DNA from: DASVXQ01 sp046727955
GTDB taxonomy: Bacteria; Actinomycetota; CALGFH01
NCBI GenBank assembly: GCA_046727955.1
Contig: JBKPDO010000038.1
Coordinates: forward strand, 29,702-93,701
Direction of reading: 5' to 3'
Length of the DNA: 64,000 nucleotides
Shown: positions 26,312 to 33,898 of the stretch, piece after piece
Numbering within the stretch: position 1 is the stretch's first letter
How the letters are laid out: every line of letters starts with the position of its first letter
Program-made: the position numbers and the translations under genes
The notes under the pieces: model-generated
Told to the model about the DNA's origin: nothing
The model's database searches: none
The model's input: the letters and a program-made list of their open reading frames with translations, nothing else

Positions 26312-27325
26312 ATGATGAGGGCGCGCCGGCCGAGGCCGCGGATGTGGCTGGTGGTGGGGCTGGTCATCCTGGTCGCGGCGGCGCTGCTGTACCGCCCGCC
26401 GTACCTGGTGATCTCCCCCGGCACCGCCTTCGACATCAGCGGCGACGTCACCATCAGCGGCACCAAGGTGACCAGGCTGCACGGCCACTACCTGGCCGCC
26501 ACCGTGCGCCTTAGCCAGGACAGCGCGCTCGGCACGCTGATCGCCGCCCTTCGGCCCGACCGGGAGGTGGTCCCCGCCTCCCAGGTGCTGCCGCCCGGCG
26601 TCTCGCCCGGCCGCTACTTCGTGCAGCAGCGGGCGATCTACCAGGAGAGCCAGCGTCTCGCCGCGGGGGCCGCGGCCATGGCGGTTGGCTTGCCGGTGCG
26701 CATCCAGGGCAGCGGCGCCCAGGTGGTCGACGTGGTCCGCGGCTCACCGGCGGCTGGGACGCTGCGCCCAGGCGACGTCATCGTTGCCGTCGACGGCCGG
26801 CGCATCGCGACCGTCCAGCAGCTCCAGGACAGAGTGCGCTCGCGCCCCACCGGCAGCCGTTTCGCGCTGACCGTCGAGCGCGGCGGAAGACGGGTCGAGG
26901 TGACGCTGCGCAGCGCCCACCTCTCCAACCTGGCCGCCGGGGCCGGCATCGGGGTGGCGGCCCAGACCCGCAACCTCAAGGTGAGCCTGCCCTTCCGGAT
27001 CAGCTTCCGGGACCGGCCGGAGGTCGGTGGGCCGTCCGCCGGGCTGGTCTACGCTCTCACCATCGCCGACCTCCTCGCCCCCGCTGACTACGCCGAGGGC
27101 CGGACCATCGCGGCGACCGGGGCGATCGGCGTCGACGGCGACGTCAGCCCGGTGGGCGGCGTCACCGAGAAAGCCATCGGCGTCCGGGAGGCCGGCGCGA
27201 GCGAGTTCCTGGTGCCGTCCCAGGAGATCGGCGACGCGCGCCACGCCGACGTGTCGGGCCTGCAAGTCCGCGGCGTCGACCGCCTGCAGGGCGCCCTGCG
27301 CCTGCTGGCGCCCGGCACCTCCTGA
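26312..27325 (+). CDS. YlbL-type PDZ and Lon-like (S16) membrane protease
   Basis: 337 residues: an N-terminal TM anchor (residues 11-27), the family motif YLVISPGTAFDISGDVTISG, a PDZ domain (about 125-200), and a Lon-type protease domain carrying the catalytic dyad Ser242 (GGPSAGLVYALT) and Lys287 (GGVTEKAIGV). YlbL proteins face outward and degrade or regulate membrane or secreted proteins; in Bacillus the orthologue takes part in recovery from DNA damage. Tandem ATGs leave the start ambiguous by one codon. The 40 bases after the stop contain a duplicated ATCCCCTCTGA just before the next promoter. Confidence 0.93.
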   Translation: MMRARRPRPRMWLVVGLVILVAAALLYRPPYLVISPGTAFDISGDVTISGTKVTRLHGHYLAATVRLSQDSALGTLIAALRPDREVVPASQVLPPGVSPGRYFVQQRAIYQESQRLAAGAAAMAVGLPVRIQGSGAQVVDVVRGSPAAGTLRPGDVIVAVDGRRIATVQQLQDRVRSRPTGSRFALTVERGGRRVEVTLRSAHLSNLAAGAGIGVAAQTRNLKVSLPFRISFRDRPEVGGPSAGLVYALTIADLLAPADYAEGRTIAATGAIGVDGDVSPVGGVTEKAIGVREAGASEFLVPSQEIGDARHADVSGLQVRGVDRLQGALRLLAPGTS

Positions 27326-27355
27326 GCGATCCCCTCTGAGCGACATCCCCTCTGA

Positions 27356-27361
27356 TAGCCT
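27356..27361 (+). promoter_or_regulatory. -10 box (TAGCCT) of the ACT/DUF5612 gene, leaderless
   Basis: TAGCCT ends 7 bases before a GTG start, with no ribosome-binding site. The direct repeat ATCCCCTCTGA (27329-27339 and 27345-27355) covers the -35 region and may be a regulator site. Confidence 0.5.
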
Positions 27362-27368
27362 CTCGCGC

Positions 27369-28067
27369 GTGACCACGACGGACGGACCCGGCCAGGAGGA
27401 GGCTCCGCTCCAGCGCCGCCCCCAGCTGGCCCTGCTGGTGGAGGGCGGCGACCGCAAGGGGCTGCTCCACGACATGACCGCGGCGATCATGCGCCACGGC
27501 GGTGACATCTTCTCGGTCGAGATCGTCGAGCGGGGCGCCCGCAGCGCGATCTACTGGGAGCTGGACGCGGTCGAGGATCCGGAGAGCCTGGAGCGGGCCT
27601 TCCTGGACATCGACGTGGTCAGCTCGGTGCGCCGGCTGCCGAGCATGTTCCAGGTCTACGGCAAGCGCGTCATCGTGGTCGGCGCGGGCGTGCAGGTCGG
27701 CCAGGTCGCCCTCGGCGCCATCGGCGAGGCCGACCGGCACAACATCCGGGGCGAGAAGATCAGCGTGGACACGATCCCGATCGTGGGCGAGGAGAACCTC
27801 GCGAATGCGGTGCGGGCGGTGGCCAGGCTCCCGCGCGCGGTAGCGGTGGTGCTTGCGGGGTCGCTCATGGGCGGAGAGGTCACCGAGGCGGTCGACGAGG
27901 TGCGGGCGCACAACATCCTGGTCGTCTCGCTGAACATGGCCGGCTCGGTCCCGGAGCACGCCGACCTGGTGGTGACCGATCCGGTGCAGGCGGGGGTCAT
28001 GGTGGTGATGGCGGTGGCCAGCACGGCCCGCTTCGACATCGCCCGGGTCCGCGGCCACCGCTTCTGA
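27369..28067 (+). CDS. ACT-domain/DUF5612 protein
   Basis: 232 residues. An N-terminal ACT-like domain (LALLVEGGDRKGLLHDMTAA, HGGDIFSVEIVERG) is followed by a conserved C-terminal domain with FQVYGKRVIVVGAGVQVGQV, PIVGEENLANAVRAV, VLAGSLMGG and SLNMAGSVPEHADLVVTDP. The arrangement matches the DUF5612 family known mostly from methanogens and some actinobacteria, thought to sense a small ligand through the ACT domain. The C-terminal half has a sugar-isomerase- or Rossmann-like look. Enzymatic activity is not established. Leaderless GTG start. Confidence 0.75.
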   Translation: MTTTDGPGQEEAPLQRRPQLALLVEGGDRKGLLHDMTAAIMRHGGDIFSVEIVERGARSAIYWELDAVEDPESLERAFLDIDVVSSVRRLPSMFQVYGKRVIVVGAGVQVGQVALGAIGEADRHNIRGEKISVDTIPIVGEENLANAVRAVARLPRAVAVVLAGSLMGGEVTEAVDEVRAHNILVVSLNMAGSVPEHADLVVTDPVQAGVMVVMAVASTARFDIARVRGHRF

Positions 28068-28069
28068 GG

Positions 28070-28585
28070 TCAGAGCAGGAGGCCCATGACGACGGCGTCC
28101 CACAGCTCGCCGTTGCGGCGTCGGTAGTGGCGACGGCGCAGGCCCTCGCGCTCGAACCCGAACTTCTCGTAGAGGGCGATCGCCGCCTGGTTGTGGGGCC
28201 ACACCTCGAGCGAGACCTTGTGGGCGCCGGCCTCGCGCGCCCAGTCGATCCCGGCCCGGAGCAGGGCGCTCCCCACCCCACGGCCCCGCCAGCCACTGGC
28301 GACCATCATGCCGAGGTCCGCCACGCCGTAGCTGGCCAGCTCCATCCACAGGTCACCCACCAGCTTCGACCCGGTGTCGGCGACCAGCAGCAGCGCACGT
28401 TCCTCGTCGATCGCCCGCGCCAGTCCCTGCCGGCGGCGCTCGGTGTCGAGCGGCACCTCGGTACCGATCCAGCGCCCCTCGGCGGCGACCGCCGCCAGCA
28501 GGTCGATCAGCGCATCGACGTCCTGCTCGTGGGCACGCCGGATCGCCACCTCGGGGAGCGGCTGCTGCATAAGCGGCTGCTGCAT
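28070..28585 (-). CDS. GNAT-family N-acetyltransferase
   Basis: 171 residues with the GNAT core: VAIRRAHEQDVDALIDLL, LGMMVASGWRGRGVGSALLRAGIDWAR (acetyl-CoA pyrophosphate loop) and VWPHNQAAIALYEKFGFEREG. It resembles the RimJ/RimL or phosphinothricin-like branch; substrate unknown. The N-terminus MQQPLMQQPL is a 15-bp tandem duplication that also duplicates the start codon. The upstream ATG has GAGG at eight bases and is preferred. It converges with the DUF5612 gene, two bases apart. Confidence 0.88.
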   Translation of the reverse strand: MQQPLMQQPLPEVAIRRAHEQDVDALIDLLAAVAAEGRWIGTEVPLDTERRRQGLARAIDEERALLLVADTGSKLVGDLWMELASYGVADLGMMVASGWRGRGVGSALLRAGIDWAREAGAHKVSLEVWPHNQAAIALYEKFGFEREGLRRRHYRRRNGELWDAVVMGLLL

Positions 28586-28586
28586 A
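28557..28586 (-). repeat. 15-bp tandem duplication at a start codon
   Basis: AGCGGCTGCTGCATA (plus strand) occurs twice, duplicating Met-Gln-Gln-Pro-Leu and giving two in-frame ATGs. Only the outer one retains a ribosome-binding site. Confidence 0.85.
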
Positions 28587-28650
28587 ACCTGACCTCACAG
28601 GTCCGTGGCGACTCGAGGACGCCATTGTGCCGCGCTCGACCCCGTCCTCG

Positions 28651-28716
28651 AACCTGACCGGCGCGCTCCGCGACCCGGCCGGCAACGTCTTCGGCGTGTA
28701 CGAGCACCACCACTGA
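28651..28716 (+). pseudogene. VOC-domain C-terminal scrap
   Basis: NLTGALRDPAGNVFGVYEHHH and a TGA: the last strand of a glyoxalase/VOC protein. It is 22 codons long with nothing homologous before it. It parallels the ending of the intact VOC gene at 17.4 kb (FRDPAGNVLGIYQQ). Confidence 0.55.
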
Positions 28717-29010
28717 TCGCCGGGACGGGAGCAATCGACAGGAAGGCTCGCACGCCCGCCGTGCTTGACACAGCTCCCCGCCGCAGGCAGGGTTGTCGCA
28801 TGACCGTCGTGTACCTCACCCGGAACCGCGCGCTGGACTACCAGCGCGTCGTCTCCTGCGCCTGTATGAGGACCCGGCGGTCACCGCGCGGGCGCTAGCT
28901 CGCCTCCCGTTCCCCACCTCATCTGACCGCCGGGCTTTTGGGCGTGCCGTGCATGCGCGCGCCACCGGCCTGCCAGCCGCGACGCCGACCTCCACTGGAG
29001 GCATGACCGA
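28717..29010. other. Leader region of the siroheme reductase operon
   Basis: About 290 bases without a supported gene. A short open frame (MTVVYLTRNRALDYQRVVS) has no recognisable homology. GGAGG lies nine bases before the reductase ATG. I see no NtrC- or GlnR-type sites clear enough to call. Confidence 0.4.
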
Positions 29011-30651
29011 ATGCAATTCCTCCGCAGGGAGCAGACCCTCAACCAGATCGAGCGCTGGAAGCTCGAGCGACACCCGCTGGACGTACGCCAGGCGGTCCTC
29101 GAGCGCTATGCGGCCGAGGGGCCGGACGCGATCGCCGCGGTCCCTGGCGAGGCGGAGCGGCTCAAGTGGGTCGGGCTGTACCCGCAGCGGCAGGGAGGGG
29201 ACGCCTTCATGCTGCGCATCAAGATCCCCGGCGGGCGGCTGCGGGCCGAGCAGGCCAGTGTCATCGGCGAGCTGGCCGAGGAGCTCGCGCGCGGCCCGGC
29301 GCCGAACCCGGTGTTCGGGCAGGGGTTCCTCGATCTCACCACCCGGCAGGACGTCCAGCTCCACTGGCTCCGGATCGGCGACGTGCCCGAGATCTGGCGC
29401 CGCCTGGGGGAGGTCGGGGTCACCACCATCCAGGCGTGCGGCGACTCCGCGCGCAACGTGCTGTGCTGCCCGGTCTCCGGGCTCGACGACGACGAGGTGG
29501 TGGACGCCTACCCGGTGGCGCTGGCGATCTCCGACTACTTCACCGGCAACCGCGAGTATGCGAACCTGCCGCGCAAGTTCAAGATGAGCGTCACCGGCTG
29601 CCGCGAGGACTGCGCCAACGCTCAGATCAACGACGTCGGGCTGTGGCCGGCCCGCCTGGCCGACGGCACCGTTGGGTTCAACCTGCTGGTCGGCGGGGGC
29701 CTCTCCGACGGGCCGCGGATGGCCTCTGACATCGACGTGTTCGTGGTGCCCGACCAGGCGGTCGAGCTCGCCCGCGCGATCGCCCAGCTCTTCGGCGAGC
29801 TCGGCGACCGGGAGAACCGCTGGACCTGCCGGATGCGCTACCTGGTGCAGGAGCTGGGACCAGAGGGCTTCCGGGAGGAGCTGGCGCGGCGGGCCGCCTT
29901 CCCGCTCACCCCTGCCGGCGAGACGCTCACGCGCCGCCACCGCGGCGACCACGTGGGCGTCCACCGGCAAAAGCAGCCCAACCTGCACTACGTCGGGCTG
30001 AGCGTCACCGTCGGGCGCATGTCCGGCGGGCAGCTGGTCGAGGCGGCGCGGCTCGCCTCGGCCTACGGCTCGGGCGAGCTGCGGCTGGCCACCGACCAGA
30101 ACCTCATCCTTCCGGGAGTCCAGCGGGAGCGGCTGGACGACCTGCTGGCCGAGCCGCTGCTGGCTGAGTGCTCGCCCAGCCCGGGACCCTTCGAGCGCGG
30201 GGCGGTCGCCTGCACCGGCAGCGAGTTCTGCCGCTTCGCCATCGTGGAGACCAAGGCAAGGACCGCCACGCTGGCCCGCTGGCTGGACCAGCACGTCGAC
30301 CTCGGCGACGAGGAGATCATCCGGCTGCACGTGTCCGGCTGCTCGGCCTCGTGCGCCCAGCCGCAGATCGCCGACATCGGCTTCAGAGGAGAGATCGCCC
30401 ACCAAGGCGAGGCCATCGTCGAGGCGGCCGACATCGGGCTCGGCGGCAGCCTGGGGCGGGACGCGGCCTTCATCGACTGGGTCGAGGGCGCCCACCCCCT
30501 CGACCAGGCGCCCGCCGCCCTGGCGCGGCTGCTCACCCGCTACCGGACCGAGCGTGGCGACGGCGAGCGGTTCCACGAGTGGTGCCGGCGGGTGGGCAAC
30601 GACGCTTTGCGCGCGACGATCCGAGACGTCAGCAGTCAGGAGGCAGGCTGA
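29011..30651 (+). CDS. Siroheme-[4Fe-4S] nitrite/sulfite reductase (NirA/SirA type)
   Basis: 546 residues with the two pseudosymmetric ferredoxin-like and heme-binding halves of assimilatory nitrite/sulfite reductases. The first half has NPVFGQGFLDLTTRQDVQLHW and MSVTGCREDCANAQINDVG. The second has the cluster cysteines C401/C407 (CTGSEFC) and C444/C448 (GCSASC), which ligate the [4Fe-4S] bridged to siroheme. The spelling CTGxEFC/GCxxxC resembles nitrite more than sulfite reductases, but the assignment is not certain. It catalyses six-electron reduction of nitrite to ammonium (or sulfite to sulfide). The electron donor is probably the next protein, whose start overlaps this stop (TGATG). Confidence 0.92.
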   Translation: MQFLRREQTLNQIERWKLERHPLDVRQAVLERYAAEGPDAIAAVPGEAERLKWVGLYPQRQGGDAFMLRIKIPGGRLRAEQASVIGELAEELARGPAPNPVFGQGFLDLTTRQDVQLHWLRIGDVPEIWRRLGEVGVTTIQACGDSARNVLCCPVSGLDDDEVVDAYPVALAISDYFTGNREYANLPRKFKMSVTGCREDCANAQINDVGLWPARLADGTVGFNLLVGGGLSDGPRMASDIDVFVVPDQAVELARAIAQLFGELGDRENRWTCRMRYLVQELGPEGFREELARRAAFPLTPAGETLTRRHRGDHVGVHRQKQPNLHYVGLSVTVGRMSGGQLVEAARLASAYGSGELRLATDQNLILPGVQRERLDDLLAEPLLAECSPSPGPFERGAVACTGSEFCRFAIVETKARTATLARWLDQHVDLGDEEIIRLHVSGCSASCAQPQIADIGFRGEIAHQGEAIVEAADIGLGGSLGRDAAFIDWVEGAHPLDQAPAALARLLTRYRTERGDGERFHEWCRRVGNDALRATIRDVSSQEAG

Positions 30652-31829
30652 TGGCCGCGTTCAAGATCAGGGAGGAGATGAACGGCATCGCCGAGGCGCC
30701 GGGCAAGACCTGGTTCTGGGACCTCGAGGACGCCGTCATCGATGCCGACCGCTGCATCCAGTGCGGCGCCTGTGTGGCCGTCTGCCCCAGCGACTCGATC
30801 GGCATCGGCTCCGACGATCTGCCCACGCTGGTCAAGATGTGCACCGGCTGCTCGCTGTGCTGGGACTTCTGCCCGCGGGGCGGGCTGCGCCACGAGGCGA
30901 CCTGGAAGCTCACCGGCACCGCCGGCGGTGGGATGGCCGCGGTCCGTGAGCGCTACAGCGCCCGCACGCGGCCGTCGATCCGCGGCGCGCAGGACGGCGG
31001 GGTGGTCAGCGCGATCCTGATCGCGCTGCTCGAGGAGGGCGAGCTGGACGGGGCGCTGCTGGCCCGCGAGAGCGCTACCGAGCCTTGGAAGGGCGAGGCG
31101 TTCCTGGCGCGCACACCCGCCGACGTGATCGAGTGCGCCGGCAGCTTCTACAACCAGACCATGGCGCTCGGCCACCTCGACCTGAAAGGCGTGGAGCTGC
31201 CGCCCGACCCGCGCATCGCTGTGGTCGGCACTCCCTGCGAGATCGAGGGGATCAGGGCCATGCAGGCCCGGCCCTGGTACTGGGGATCGGCCAGGGTCGA
31301 CTGGGTGGTGCTGACCGTTGCGCTGCTGTGCACCAAGAGCTTCAACTACGAGAAGCTCATGGTGGGCGAGATCGAGCGCAGGCGCGGGATCCCGCTGCAC
31401 CGGATCGACCGGGTGGACGTGATCCGCGGCAAGCTGATCGTCCAGGGCCACGAGGGCGAGACGCTGCTGGAGGAGCCGATCCGCGAGTTCCACGGCGCCG
31501 CGCTGAAGGGCTGCGACGAGTGCACCGATTTCCTCGGCAATGCCGCCGACTTGTCGGTGGGCAGCGTGGGCAGCTCCGACGGCTGGTCCAGCCTGCTGAT
31601 CCGGACCGACAGGGGGCGGGCGGCCGTGCGGCGCGCCCGCGACCGGCTGGAGCTGCGCGAGCTGGAGCGGCCGGAGGGACTGGAGAAGCTGGAGGCGCTC
31701 GACAAGCGCGTCGCCTTCGAGCACCTCGCGCGCAAGTTCGACCCCGAGGCGCCGCTGTTCGTGGACTACGAGGAGCATCTCGACTCCTACAGCGGGACGG
31801 ACCGGGCGCCGGTGACCCGTGACCGCTGA
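30651..31829 (+). CDS. F420-type hydrogenase/dehydrogenase beta-subunit (FrhB) family, with two [4Fe-4S] motifs
   Basis: 392 residues. An N-terminal diferredoxin region has two CxxCxxCxxxCP motifs (C35/38/41/45 and C64/67/70/74). The FrhB N and C domains follow: IRGAQDGGVVSAILIALLEEG, AVVGTPCEIEGIRAM, and the C-terminal GCDECTDFLGNAADLSVGSVG. FrhB-family proteins bind FAD and oxidise or reduce coenzyme F420, relaying electrons through iron-sulfur clusters. Translational coupling to the siroheme reductase suggests it feeds electrons from reduced F420 to that enzyme, a two-polypeptide arrangement reminiscent of the fused F420-dependent sulfite reductase Fsr of methanogens. Ferredoxin as donor is the alternative. 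Confidence 0.88.
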   Translation: MAAFKIREEMNGIAEAPGKTWFWDLEDAVIDADRCIQCGACVAVCPSDSIGIGSDDLPTLVKMCTGCSLCWDFCPRGGLRHEATWKLTGTAGGGMAAVRERYSARTRPSIRGAQDGGVVSAILIALLEEGELDGALLARESATEPWKGEAFLARTPADVIECAGSFYNQTMALGHLDLKGVELPPDPRIAVVGTPCEIEGIRAMQARPWYWGSARVDWVVLTVALLCTKSFNYEKLMVGEIERRRGIPLHRIDRVDVIRGKLIVQGHEGETLLEEPIREFHGAALKGCDECTDFLGNAADLSVGSVGSSDGWSSLLIRTDRGRAAVRRARDRLELRELERPEGLEKLEALDKRVAFEHLARKFDPEAPLFVDYEEHLDSYSGTDRAPVTRDR

Positions 31830-31974
31830 GAGCCTGTTTGCATTCGGGGGGGAGCCCGAGGCGGCTCCCCCCCGAACCCCCCCATCGGGTACCTCGCCCG
31901 GGTCCCGGGTCGGGGGTGAGCCGCGCAATCGGGCAGGTTCGCCGGGGCCCAGTGGCCCTTCGCAAACAGGCTCT
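31829..31974 (+). repeat. 146-bp inverted-repeat element with internal hairpin
   Basis: The outer arms AGAGCCTGTTTGC (31829-31841) and GCAAACAGGCTCT (31962-31974) are a perfect 13-bp inverted repeat. Inside, TTCGGGGGGGAGCC and GGCTCCCCCCCGAA (31843-31856, 31863-31876) form a 14-bp perfect stem with a 6-base loop. The unit begins on the last base of the FrhB-type stop codon. It looks like a MITE/REP-type insertion or an attenuator placed between operon genes. Confidence 0.7.
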
Positions 31975-31983
31975 GAGGGGGCG

Positions 31984-32304
31984 ATGGCAGGCGCTGCGCT
32001 GGAGCTGGAGCTGCCGCTGCCGCAGGAGCCGGCCGAGCTGCTGGCCGAGACGCGGGCGCTGGTGGAACGGTCCTCTGCTGAGGGTGCGGCCCTGATCGAC
32101 CAGGGCGAGTGGATCGTCGAGCCTCTCTGGCGGGACTGGGGGACGGAGCTGGAGCAGGCGGGGATGCGGCGCGAGGAGCTTGTCCAGGTCGCCATCGACT
32201 ACCGCATGGAGCTGTGGCTCTGGGTGATGCGCGAGCGCACCTGGCCCCACTGCTCGAGCGGCCTGCGCGGTCGCGTTCTCCGCCGCCTCGCCGCGGGGCT
32301 CTAG
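31984..32304 (+). CDS. Hypothetical protein, third gene of the siroheme reductase operon
   Basis: 106 residues from an ATG behind GAGGGGG. A longer reading from a GTG overlapping the FrhB-type gene is open, but would translate the inverted-repeat element into Pro/Gly-rich sequence. The core is helical and Trp-rich: PAELLAETRALVERSSAEGA, GEWIVEPLWRDWGTELEQAG, VAIDYRMELWLWVMRERTW, ending basic. No family recognised. Position suggests an accessory or assembly role for the reductase pair. Confidence 0.6.
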   Translation: MAGAALELELPLPQEPAELLAETRALVERSSAEGAALIDQGEWIVEPLWRDWGTELEQAGMRREELVQVAIDYRMELWLWVMRERTWPHCSSGLRGRVLRRLAAGL

Positions 32305-32329
32305 CCCGCCAAGGGCGGGCTAGAGCCCC
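32295..32329 (+). terminator. Rho-independent-like hairpin ending the reductase operon
   Basis: GGGGCTCTAGCCCGCC (32295-32310) and GGCGGGCTAGAGCCCC (32314-32329) pair perfectly over 16 bp with a 3-base loop, and include the stop codon. No T-tract follows, as usual in high-GC actinobacteria. Confidence 0.7.
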
Positions 32330-32446
32330 GGTCAAGTAGCCGGTATTGAGGTGATTGGGTGGCCACCGGGGGCGGCTCGCAGGGCTGGGAGCTGTACGTA
32401 TGGTCTGACGCTGCATGCTGCGCCGCCTACTTGACCGGCGCTCTAG
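32320..32446. mobile_element. MITE-like element with 20-bp terminal inverted repeats, copy A
   Basis: The ends CTAGAGCCCCGGTCAAGTAG (32320-32339) and CTACTTGACCGGCGCTCTAG (32427-32446) are inverted repeats with one mismatch, enclosing 87 bp without coding capacity. The left 64 bp (32323-32386) recur near 53562 with few changes, showing dispersal. No transposase is in the window, so it would be non-autonomous. Its left end overlaps the terminator stem. Confidence 0.65.
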
Positions 32447-32502
32447 TGGTCAACAAACGAGTCAAGTTTCGAGGGCGGAGCCCTCACCGCTTTGGGGGGT
32501 AT

Positions 32503-32523
32503 GCGGGGGCCTGGGCCCCCCGC
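32503..32523 (-). terminator. Hairpin downstream of the nickel permease gene
   Basis: GCGGGGGCC and GGCCCCCCGC form a near-perfect stem with a very short loop just past the stop of the NiCoT gene. It probably ends that transcript. Confidence 0.5.
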
Positions 32524-32525
32524 AG

Positions 32526-33656
32526 CTAGGCCTCGGCGATGCGGTCGCCGTAGCGCTCCTCCACGCGGCGGACCCTCCACAGCAGCACCGAGCCGATCCA
32601 GGCGGCCAGGAACATCGCCACGATGACGTAGCCGAGCACGCCGAAGTCGAGCTTCTGGTCGAGGAACTCGAAGAACGCGCCGTGCCAGCCGAGCCTGTTG
32701 CTGAGGACCTGCAGGATCTCGATGCTGCCGATCAGCAGGGCGACCGCCACCGATAGGCCAGTGGTGGTGATGTTGTACCAGATCTTCCGCAGCGGACTGG
32801 AGAACGCCCACCCGTAGGCCTTGGACATCAGCGCTCCGTCGGTGGTGTCCATCATGCTCATCCCCGCCGCGAACAGCAGCGGCAGCGAGATCACCGCCCA
32901 GAACGATACCCTGCCGGTGGCGACCCCGGCGGTCAGCGCCAGCAGGCCGACCTCGCTGGCGGTGTCGAAGCCCAGGCCGAACAGCAGCCCGAGCGGGTAC
33001 ATCTGCCAGGAGTGGTTGATCAGCTTCTGCGCCCGGCCGCCGAGGATGCGGTTGACGAAGCCGCGCTGCAGCAGCAGCTCCTCGAGGTGCTCGCGGTGGT
33101 AGGTGCCCTGCTTCATCTGCCGCCAGATGCGGACGATCTCCAGCAGCACGATCAGGTTGAGCACGCCGATGACCCACAGGAACACCCCGGAGACGCTGGC
33201 GCCGATGGTCCCGCCGACGTTTTGCCACCCGGGGATGCGCGACTCCACCGCCTTGGCCGCAACCGCCAGGCCCAACGCCAGCGAGAACACGACGGTGGAG
33301 TGGCCAAGCGAGAAGAAGAACCCCACCCCGAGGGGTCGCTTGCCCTTCTGCAGCATGAAGCGGGTGGTGTCGTCGATCGCGGAGATGTGGTCGGCGTCGA
33401 AGGCGTGGCGCAGCCCGAAGGTGTAGGCCAGCACGCCAGCGCCGGCGAAGGCCGGGTACTTGGACGCCACCCCGACGAACAGCCCCCAGCCGAGCACGTG
33501 CAGCAGCGCGATGAAGCCGTACATGCTGCCGAGCCTTCCCCACTCGCTCGGGGTGAACAGGGTGAGCGCGCGGGTCAGGCGCCCCTGTGCCGGCTGAGTG
33601 GACCGGGCGAACCGGGCGGGCCGGGCGGACCGGGCGGACCGGACGTCGACGGCCAT
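32526..33656 (-). CDS. NiCoT-family nickel/cobalt permease (HoxN/NixA type)
   Basis: 376 residues, eight predicted TM helices. The signature HX4DH is present in TM2 (RHAFDADHISAIDD), with GFFFSLGHSTVV, GLGFDTASEVGLLAL and the TM6 motif AGMSMMDTTDGALM. These define high-affinity, single-component Ni2+ (or Co2+) importers. The N-terminal 25 residues are an Arg/Ala-rich repeat arising from a GC-rich minisatellite. A Nur-type operator lies about 80 bases upstream of the ATG, supporting nickel rather than cobalt. The client nickel enzyme is not in this window. Confidence 0.95.
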   Translation of the reverse strand: MAVDVRSARSARPARFARSTQPAQGRLTRALTLFTPSEWGRLGSMYGFIALLHVLGWGLFVGVASKYPAFAGAGVLAYTFGLRHAFDADHISAIDDTTRFMLQKGKRPLGVGFFFSLGHSTVVFSLALGLAVAAKAVESRIPGWQNVGGTIGASVSGVFLWVIGVLNLIVLLEIVRIWRQMKQGTYHREHLEELLLQRGFVNRILGGRAQKLINHSWQMYPLGLLFGLGFDTASEVGLLALTAGVATGRVSFWAVISLPLLFAAGMSMMDTTDGALMSKAYGWAFSSPLRKIWYNITTTGLSVAVALLIGSIEILQVLSNRLGWHGAFFEFLDQKLDFGVLGYVIVAMFLAAWIGSVLLWRVRRVEERYGDRIAEA

Positions 33657-33737
33657 TCGCTGCTCCCTTCCTCCGCTATTCGTGCCTGCTGGCGTCCCTC
33701 ACAGATCGGTGATGCCGGCGGTCGACCGCAGCCATAC

Positions 33738-33754
33738 TTGCATGTTAGTTGCAA
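33738..33754 (-). promoter_or_regulatory. Nur-box-like nickel-responsive operator
   Basis: TTGCAT-GTTAG-TTGCAA matches the streptomycete Nur box (tTGCaa-N5-ttGCAA) at all but one position. Nur is a Fur-family repressor that binds with nickel. The box lies upstream of the NiCoT gene; the embedded AGTTGCAACT (33747-33756) is itself a perfect palindrome. Confidence 0.6.
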
Positions 33755-33852
33755 CTAGGCAAGGGTCGTACGACCATGCGGAGGGCAGCAGCGCCGCTCG
33801 AGCAGCGGCCCGGGCAATGCAGCTATCTCGGCTCTGGGCCAAGCGGACCAGA

Positions 33853-33888
33853 CCGGGCCGTGCCGGCCTGCCGGGCCGTGCCGGCCTG
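33853..33888 (+). repeat. 18-bp tandem duplication
   Basis: CCGGGCCGTGCCGGCCTG occurs twice in direct tandem between the nickel permease promoter region and the 3' end of the next acetyltransferase gene. Confidence 0.8.
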
Positions 33889-33898
33889 CCGCGATGCC

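Noticed and set aside
28816..30576. 586-codon open frame antisense to the siroheme reductase
   Set aside because: Composition is that of a shadow frame and no motif is present; the reductase on the plus strand explains the openness.
31819..31983. Extended start of the third reductase-operon gene at a GTG overlapping the FrhB-type gene
   Set aside because: It would translate both arms and the hairpin of an inverted-repeat element into low-complexity sequence; an ATG behind GAGGGGG just past the element is more credible.
33657..33898. Cobalamin riboswitch ahead of the NiCoT permease
   Set aside because: No B12-box or paired stems seen; the TTGCAT-N5-TTGCAA operator explains regulation better and points to nickel.
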